Shown: in pieces, positions 59,201-64,000 of the stretch
Layout of the letters: the number at the start of each line of letters is the position of its first letter
Position numbering within the stretch: the stretch's first letter is position 1
Source: Bradyrhizobium sp. 1
GTDB taxonomy: Bacteria; Pseudomonadota; Alphaproteobacteria; Rhizobiales; Xanthobacteraceae
Length of the DNA: 64,000 nt
NCBI RefSeq assembly: GCF_023073315.1
Contig: NZ_JADPJH010000026.1
Coordinates: 31,077-95,076, forward strand
Direction: 5' to 3'
The notes under the pieces: generated by a model
What the model saw: only the letters and a program-made list of their open reading frames with translations
What the model was told of the DNA's origin: nothing
The model's database searches: none
Position numbers and translations under genes: made by a program

Positions 59201-59614
59201 TCAGCGCTTGTCGGGACCTTCGCGGGCCGCGATCTGCTCGACGAGATCGACGATGGAGCGGCGCATTTTCGAATCAATGATTCGCGTGAACGCCTTGGTC
59301 AAAGCAAGACCTTCGGAGGTCGCGAGGAAGTCCGAGACGTAAGAGGGCGAAGCGCCTTCTGCAAAGCCGTCGGGACCAGCCACACCGCTGGGGCCGCCCT
59401 CGAACAGGAACGACACCGGCACCTGCAGAATCTCGGAGATCTGCTGGATGCGGCTCGCGCCGACGCGATTCGTGCCCTTCTCGTACTTCTGAACCTGCTG
59501 GAAAGTCAGGCCCAAAGCTTCGCCGAGCTTCTCCTGGCTCATGCCCAACATGATGCGGCGCATGCGCACGCGGCTGCCGACATATTTGTCAACAGGGTTG
59601 GGCGCTTTCGACAT
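59201..59614 (-). CDS. praR: Helix-turn-helix regulator PraR
   Basis: 137 residues from the ATG at 59614, with a GAGGAA ribosome site. The Cro/CI-type HTH (GSRVRMRRIMLGMSQEKLGEAL and GLTFQQVQKYEKGTNRVGAS) opens it, and the C-terminal helix (MRRSIVDLVEQIA) is typical of the rhizobial PraR family, known for controlling biofilm and symbiosis genes. It lies downstream of lnt but after a 231-nt gap, so it likely has its own promoter. Confidence 0.85.
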   Translation of the reverse strand: MSKAPNPVDKYVGSRVRMRRIMLGMSQEKLGEALGLTFQQVQKYEKGTNRVGASRIQQISEILQVPVSFLFEGGPSGVAGPDGFAEGASPSYVSDFLATSEGLALTKAFTRIIDSKMRRSIVDLVEQIAAREGPDKR

Positions 59615-59845
59615 TTCCTCAGCCTCCAAACACCACCTTCAGCGCAATCGACGGAATGCCTCAGGTGCCAGCAGCGTAAAAATCAAACCCTGTTATTGAG
59701 AAACATTGCGGAGAAATTTAGCAATGCCCACTGTCTTTCGCAGCGGGTGCAGAATGAGGAACCCGCGTGCAGTCTGTCAACCGTGCGACTACGGTTGTCA
59801 AAGGATTCCGGCCGGTTCGACCGAAAACCGCAAGCGACGGTGTGA

Positions 59846-61459
59846 TCACGGGTGCCGTTTGGCAACACGCCGGCGGACTGCGAGAATCATGGCCAGCGCG
59901 ACCAGCATGGCTGCGGGCACGTCGCCGACCCGCGCATAGATGGTCGGCGGGATCGCTGCAGGCAGGCTTGCATCCAAAATGCCTTCGGTCCCGAGACCGA
60001 GGCTGGCGATCGTTCGTCCCACCGGATCGATCACAGCGGAGACGCCGGTGTTGGCGGAGCGGACCAGCGGCAATCCCAGTTCGATCGCGCGCATCCGCGC
60101 CTGCTCCAGATGCTGATAGGGGCCGGTCGAGATGCCGAACCAGCCATCATTGGTGAGGTTCACGATCCAGCCCGGACGCTCGTTGCGTCCGGCAACCTCG
60201 CCGGGAAAGATGGCTTCGTAGCAGATCAATGGGAGTGCGCTTGGTGCGCCCGGCACGATGAGTGCGTGCCGCACAGTTCCGGGAATGAAGCCGCCGCGCA
60301 TCCGCGTCAGCTGCTCGAAGCCGAGCTTCTCCATCAGATCCTGATAGGGCAGAAATTCGCCGAACGGCACCAGGTGCAATTTGTCGTACACAGCGAGCAC
60401 GCTGGCGTCGTGATCGATCACATAGATCGAATTATAGGCACGCGTGACCGGCGTTCCTCGCGGTAGGTCCGGCGCGCGGACCGAACCCGTGATCAGCACC
60501 GTGCCCTTCGGCAGCAGCTCGGCGATTTGCGCCATCGCGTCGGCTTCGCGGGTCAGGAAAAACGGAAAGGCGGATTCCGGCCAGATCAGGATGGTGGCAT
60601 CGCGCACGCCGGTTGATTGCGGCCCGGAGGCGCGGTCCGACAGCGCGAGGTACTTCTTCATCACCTCCGCCTTGGCGGCGTAGTTGAACTTGGCGTCCTG
60701 CTGGAGGTCCGGCTGCATCAGGCGCAGCTTGGTGCCCGCGACCATCGTGGTCGGATGCAGCGACAGGCGGATCGCGCCGAAGATGCTCATGACAATCAGA
60801 AGCGTAATCGCAGCAACCGGCGCGCGCCATGCCGGGCGGCGATCGGGCGTGCGATCGATCAGCGCCGCGGGGCTCGCGAAGATGGCGAGGCTGAGGAACG
60901 TCATGCCCCAGAGGCCGATCAGCGAGGCCGCCTGCGCCAGCGGCAACGGCTCGGACAGCGCATAGCCGAACGCGTTCCAGGGGAAGCCGGTCAACACGTG
61001 ACCGCGCAGCCATTCGGCGATGGTGAGACTCGCAGCGAGCGCGAGGATGCGGGTGGCATCCTTGGTCCAGAGCAGGCGGGCCAGCGCAAAGCCGATTGCC
61101 GTGAAGATCGAGAGATAGGCGGGCAGGCCGAGCACGGCGAACGGCGTCAGCCAGGCAAAGATATCGGCATCGACGAAGAAGGCTTTGCCGATCCAGTAGA
61201 GGCCGGGCACGAAATAGCCGAGCCCGAACCAGTAGCCGGTCAGCGCCGCGGCGGGGACGCCGTTGTAGCGTCCGGCGCCGGCGCCGTCGATCAGCCAGAC
61301 CATGACGGGCAGGGTGAGGAACAGCACCGGAAAGATGTTGAACGGTGCCAGCGCCAGCACCGACAGCGCGCCGCACCCCATCGCAAGGAGCGCGCGCTTC
61401 CAACCCCAGGTCAGGATGATGGCAAGCGCAATCTGCCGAAATCGCTGGAAGGCGCTCAC
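59846..61459 (-). CDS. lnt: Apolipoprotein N-acyltransferase
   Basis: 537 residues. Several membrane helices precede the nitrilase-like domain with its catalytic Glu (TILIWPESAFPF), Lys (VYDKLHLVPFGEF) and Cys (LPLICYEAIFPGE). It adds the third acyl chain to lipoproteins at the inner membrane. A final helix (VPAAMLVALAMILAV) closes it. It starts 4 nt inside the corC-like stop. Confidence 0.96.
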   Translation of the reverse strand: MSAFQRFRQIALAIILTWGWKRALLAMGCGALSVLALAPFNIFPVLFLTLPVMVWLIDGAGAGRYNGVPAAALTGYWFGLGYFVPGLYWIGKAFFVDADIFAWLTPFAVLGLPAYLSIFTAIGFALARLLWTKDATRILALAASLTIAEWLRGHVLTGFPWNAFGYALSEPLPLAQAASLIGLWGMTFLSLAIFASPAALIDRTPDRRPAWRAPVAAITLLIVMSIFGAIRLSLHPTTMVAGTKLRLMQPDLQQDAKFNYAAKAEVMKKYLALSDRASGPQSTGVRDATILIWPESAFPFFLTREADAMAQIAELLPKGTVLITGSVRAPDLPRGTPVTRAYNSIYVIDHDASVLAVYDKLHLVPFGEFLPYQDLMEKLGFEQLTRMRGGFIPGTVRHALIVPGAPSALPLICYEAIFPGEVAGRNERPGWIVNLTNDGWFGISTGPYQHLEQARMRAIELGLPLVRSANTGVSAVIDPVGRTIASLGLGTEGILDASLPAAIPPTIYARVGDVPAAMLVALAMILAVRRRVAKRHP

Positions 61460-62574
61460 TGCGGGCCGGTCCCGTCGCCTGGCGGCGGGGTGGGCGTGTC
61501 GCCGGACGGCGGCTGGCCGCTCTCCGGCGTGGTCTCGCGGCGACGGCTCTCGCGCTGGGTGCGCGGTGCGGGGCGTTCCTTCCGCGTCGAGATCCGCAGC
61601 CGCTTGACGCGGCGCGGATCGGCGTCGAGCACCTCGACCTCGTAATGGCCGGGGCCCGAGATCACCTCGCCGCGCACCGGCAGGCGTCCGACGAAGCTGA
61701 CGAGATAACCGCCCAGTGTCTCCACTTCCTCGCCGGCCTCGCCGGTGACGAAGTCCTCGCCGATCACGGTGCGGACGTCGTCGAGGCTGGCGCGGGCATC
61801 GGCGATGAAGGCATTGTCGGGTAGCCGGACGATCGAGGGCGGCTCGTCGCTGTCATGCTCGTCGTCGATCTCGCCGACGATCTGCTCGACGATGTCCTCG
61901 AGCGAGACCAGCCCGTCGCTGCCGCCATATTCGTCGACCACCAGCGCCAGGTGGATACGCGTCGCCTGCATCTGCGCGAGCAAATCGATCGCCCGCATCG
62001 AGGGCGGCACGTAGAGCAGCTTGCGGATGATGCGCGCCTCGCCGAGCGGCAGCGCGAGATCGACGGTACGCAGGTCGAGCCCGGCCGGCAGCGGTTTCTT
62101 GCGCTTGGTTTTGGTCGCGTCAGACACACGCGCGCGCGCCGTCATGAAGGCGAGCAAATCGCGGATGTGGACGATGCCGACGGGATCGTCGAGCGTCTCG
62201 TTGTAGACCACGAGCCGCGAATGACCCGCGCTCTCGAAGCGGTCCATCAATTCGCCGAGCGGGATGTCGCGCTTCACCGCGATGATGTCGGCGCGATGCA
62301 CCATGACGTCGGCGATGCGGCGCTCATGCAGGCTGAGGATGTTGCGCAGCATGGTGCGCTCGACGGTCGAGAAGCCGGTGTCATCGGGCGTCGTGGCGTC
62401 GAGCACGACCTGGAGGTCGTCGCGCACCGAGCCCGCCTTCCAGCCGAACAGCGTGCGGATGGCGCGCAGCAGCCAGCCATCCGCGGTCGGTCGCAGGACC
62501 TCGCTCGGCGTCACCACGGCTGGCAGGTTCGGCGTGTTGCGGGGATTGTCGTGGATAGGTTCGGAATCCGGCAT
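61456..62574 (-). CDS. CBS-domain protein of the CorC/HlyC family
   Basis: 372 residues from the ATG at 62574, which directly follows the ybeY stop. Two CBS domains (VHRADIIAVKRDIPLGELMDRF and VPPSMRAIDLLAQMQATRIH) are followed by a CorC/HlyC transporter-associated domain. There is no membrane part, as in CorC. Its role is linked to Mg/Co efflux in relatives. A start at 62601 would overlap ybeY. Confidence 0.88.
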   Translation of the reverse strand: MPDSEPIHDNPRNTPNLPAVVTPSEVLRPTADGWLLRAIRTLFGWKAGSVRDDLQVVLDATTPDDTGFSTVERTMLRNILSLHERRIADVMVHRADIIAVKRDIPLGELMDRFESAGHSRLVVYNETLDDPVGIVHIRDLLAFMTARARVSDATKTKRKKPLPAGLDLRTVDLALPLGEARIIRKLLYVPPSMRAIDLLAQMQATRIHLALVVDEYGGSDGLVSLEDIVEQIVGEIDDEHDSDEPPSIVRLPDNAFIADARASLDDVRTVIGEDFVTGEAGEEVETLGGYLVSFVGRLPVRGEVISGPGHYEVEVLDADPRRVKRLRISTRKERPAPRTQRESRRRETTPESGQPPSGDTPTPPPGDGTGPQ

Positions 62575-62575
62575 C

Positions 62576-63085
62576 TCAGTGCGTCCCTGCGCGATCAGCA
62601 TAGGGGTCGGGGATGCCGAGATGAGCCAGGATCTCCGTTTCCAGCGCTTCCATCTCCTCGGCGTCGCCGTCGTTCTCGTGGTCGTAGCCGACCAGATGCA
62701 GGAAACCGTGCACGGCGAGATGGCTCAGATGATGTTCGAACGGCTTGTGCTCCTCGTCCGCCTCGCGCCGCATGGTCTCGTAGGCGATCGCGATGTCGCC
62801 GAGCATGCGTGGCGCATCGCCCGGCTTCCAATCCCCCTCCGGCTGGAGAGCGGGAAACGACAGCACGTTGGTCGGCTTGTCGATGCCGCGCCAGTTGCTG
62901 TTGAGCGTGCGGATGCCGGCATCGTCGGTCAGCATCACCGCCACTTCGGCGTCCGCGACGTCTTCGTCGACACTCTCGGCGGCAGCCGCGACCGCGCGCT
63001 GGATCACGGCTTCGGAATCAGGTTCGCGCTGCCAGCAATCGGCAACGACGAGGACCTCGGTCATGGGAAGGTTGGGATGTGACAT
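62576..63085 (-). CDS. ybeY: Endoribonuclease YbeY
   Basis: 169 residues. The zinc motif is HLAVHGFLHLVGYDHE (H-x3-H-x5-H). It acts in 16S rRNA 3'-end maturation and RNA quality control. It lies between phoH and the corC-like gene, the conserved phoH-ybeY-corC-lnt order. Confidence 0.95.
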   Translation of the reverse strand: MSHPNLPMTEVLVVADCWQREPDSEAVIQRAVAAAAESVDEDVADAEVAVMLTDDAGIRTLNSNWRGIDKPTNVLSFPALQPEGDWKPGDAPRMLGDIAIAYETMRREADEEHKPFEHHLSHLAVHGFLHLVGYDHENDGDAEEMEALETEILAHLGIPDPYADRAGTH

Positions 63086-63147
63086 TGTCTTTGTTCGGAA
63101 CGAAGGGGCGACATGTCCGCGCCCCCTGTGGTCCGGCTGTTGTCTCG

Positions 63148-64000
63148 TCAGGATTTACCGGCGGCCGGCCGCTGCGGCTGCCCTTCATAGGCAGAGACGA
63201 TTCGTGCCACGAGTTCGTGGCGGATCACGTCCTCGGCTTTGAAATGAACTTGCGCAATGCCCTCGACGCCGCTGAGCAGGCGCGTCGCTTCAGCCAGGCC
63301 CGAGGTCTGGCCGTTCGGCAGGTCGATCTGCGAGGGATCGCCCGTCACGATCATGCGGCTGTTCTCGCCCAAACGTGTCAGGAACATCTTCATCTGCATC
63401 GACGTGGTGTTCTGCGCCTCGTCCAGGATGATGGCGGCATTGGTCAGCGTGCGGCCGCGCATGAAGGCGAGCGGCGCGATCTCGATCTCGCCGGTCTGCA
63501 GCGCGCGCTCGACGATGCGCGCATCCATGAGGTCATAGAGCGCGTCGTAGATCGGGCGCAGATAAGGATCGACCTTCTCGCGGAGATCGCCGGGCAAGAA
63601 GCCGAGCCGCTCGCCGGCTTCGACCGCCGGACGCGACAGGATGATCTTGTCGACCTCCTTGCGCTCGAACAATTGCGCGGCGTGCGCAACCGCGAGCCAG
63701 GTCTTGCCGGTGCCGGCCGGGCCGACGCCGAACACCAGCTCGTGGCGCTTCAAGGCGCGAATGTAGGAATCCTGTGCTGCGGTGCGCGCGCGCACCGGGC
63801 GCTTGCGCAAATTGATGCTGTCGAAGTTTGACTTGCCCGACTTCGCGTCGAATTCGAACAGCGAGCCCTGCGCGATCACGGCGCGGATCGCACCTTCGAC
63901 CTCGCCCTGGTCGAGATCCTGCCCCTTCACGGCCTGTGCGTAGAGCGTCTCCAGCACGCGGCGGGCGGCATCGCAGCCGTCGCGCGAGCCGCCGATGGTG
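63148..64000 (-). CDS. phoH: PhoH-like ATPase, 5' part beyond the window
   Basis: About 284 residues of the C-terminal part visible; the gene starts outside the window. The Walker A motif is GVGPAGTGKTWLAVA, Walker B is AAIILDEAQNTT and a late MIVTGDPSQIDLPNGQTSG motif follows. It is a cytoplasmic ATPase associated with ybeY and RNA processing. Confidence 0.94.
   Translation of the reverse strand, partial: TIGGSRDGCDAARRVLETLYAQAVKGQDLDQGEVEGAIRAVIAQGSLFEFDAKSGKSNFDSINLRKRPVRARTAAQDSYIRALKRHELVFGVGPAGTGKTWLAVAHAAQLFERKEVDKIILSRPAVEAGERLGFLPGDLREKVDPYLRPIYDALYDLMDARIVERALQTGEIEIAPLAFMRGRTLTNAAIILDEAQNTTSMQMKMFLTRLGENSRMIVTGDPSQIDLPNGQTSGLAEATRLLSGVEGIAQVHFKAEDVIRHELVARIVSAYEGQPQRPAAGKS

Overview
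The window is a dense, GC-rich (roughly 64-65 % by eye) chromosomal segment of a Bradyrhizobium-like alphaproteobacterium. The best taxonomic markers are a 163-residue Irr with its haem regulatory motif (Cys29-Pro30) and three consecutive histidines (117-119), a DivL-type kinase with tyrosine in place of the phospho-acceptor histidine, PraR, OxyR/KatG, and nested palindromic intergenic repeats of the kind seen in Bradyrhizobium. No tRNA, rRNA or CRISPR array was recognised. Most of the window is conserved housekeeping DNA with tight operons and 4-nt start/stop overlaps; two stretches (34.2-35.4 kb and 40.8-45.2 kb) look accessory.

Layout. 0-2.6 kb: end of accD, folC and a metallophosphoesterase. 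2.6-15.2 kb, minus strand: divL, a tsaE-amgK fusion, a PilZ protein, a murU-like nucleotidyltransferase, addB, addA and trxA, covering cell-cycle signalling, tRNA t6A modification, murein recycling and break repair. 15.4-19.7 kb, minus: ubiE-ubiB-coaBC-dut, where CoaBC carries an N-terminal FitA-like ribbon-helix-helix domain and two related palindromes sit directly upstream of its start. 19.8-30.5 kb: mutM, a GNAT acetyltransferase, an orphan ParA ATPase, a gamma-glutamyltransferase, an exported trypsin-fold protein lacking its catalytic histidine, a ThiF/MoeB enzyme, an aldo/keto reductase with a divergent LysR regulator, a 2-hydroxyacid dehydrogenase and an SH3 protein. 30.6-34.2 kb: irr divergent from fabA-fabB-fabI.

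34.2-35.4 kb is a 1.25-kb segment bounded by perfect 20-bp inverted repeats that contain the stop codons of both fabI and the neighbouring GST gene. 35.4-40.7 kb: GST, an exported hypothetical protein, an acetyltransferase, and oxyR divergent from katG. 41.0-45.2 kb: a small exported protein followed by a 1324-residue exported protein with two IalB-like domains, TPRs and a CHAT caspase-like domain with an intact His/Cys dyad. 45.3-56.0 kb, minus: the rimP-nusA-ylxR-infB-rbfA-truB-rpsO-pnp operon, with a promoter and a terminator-like hairpin within about 60 nt in its leader and a long hairpin in the pnp leader. 56.2-64 kb: a DUF2336 protein, trmB, an M20 peptidase, then the phoH-ybeY-corC-lnt-praR run, cut by the window edge in phoH.

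The most interesting candidates are (1) CoaBC fused to a FitA-like DNA-binding domain next to twin FitA-type palindromes, suggesting a self-regulating coenzyme A enzyme, and (2) the exported IalB-IalB-TPR-CHAT putative protease with its small secreted neighbour.
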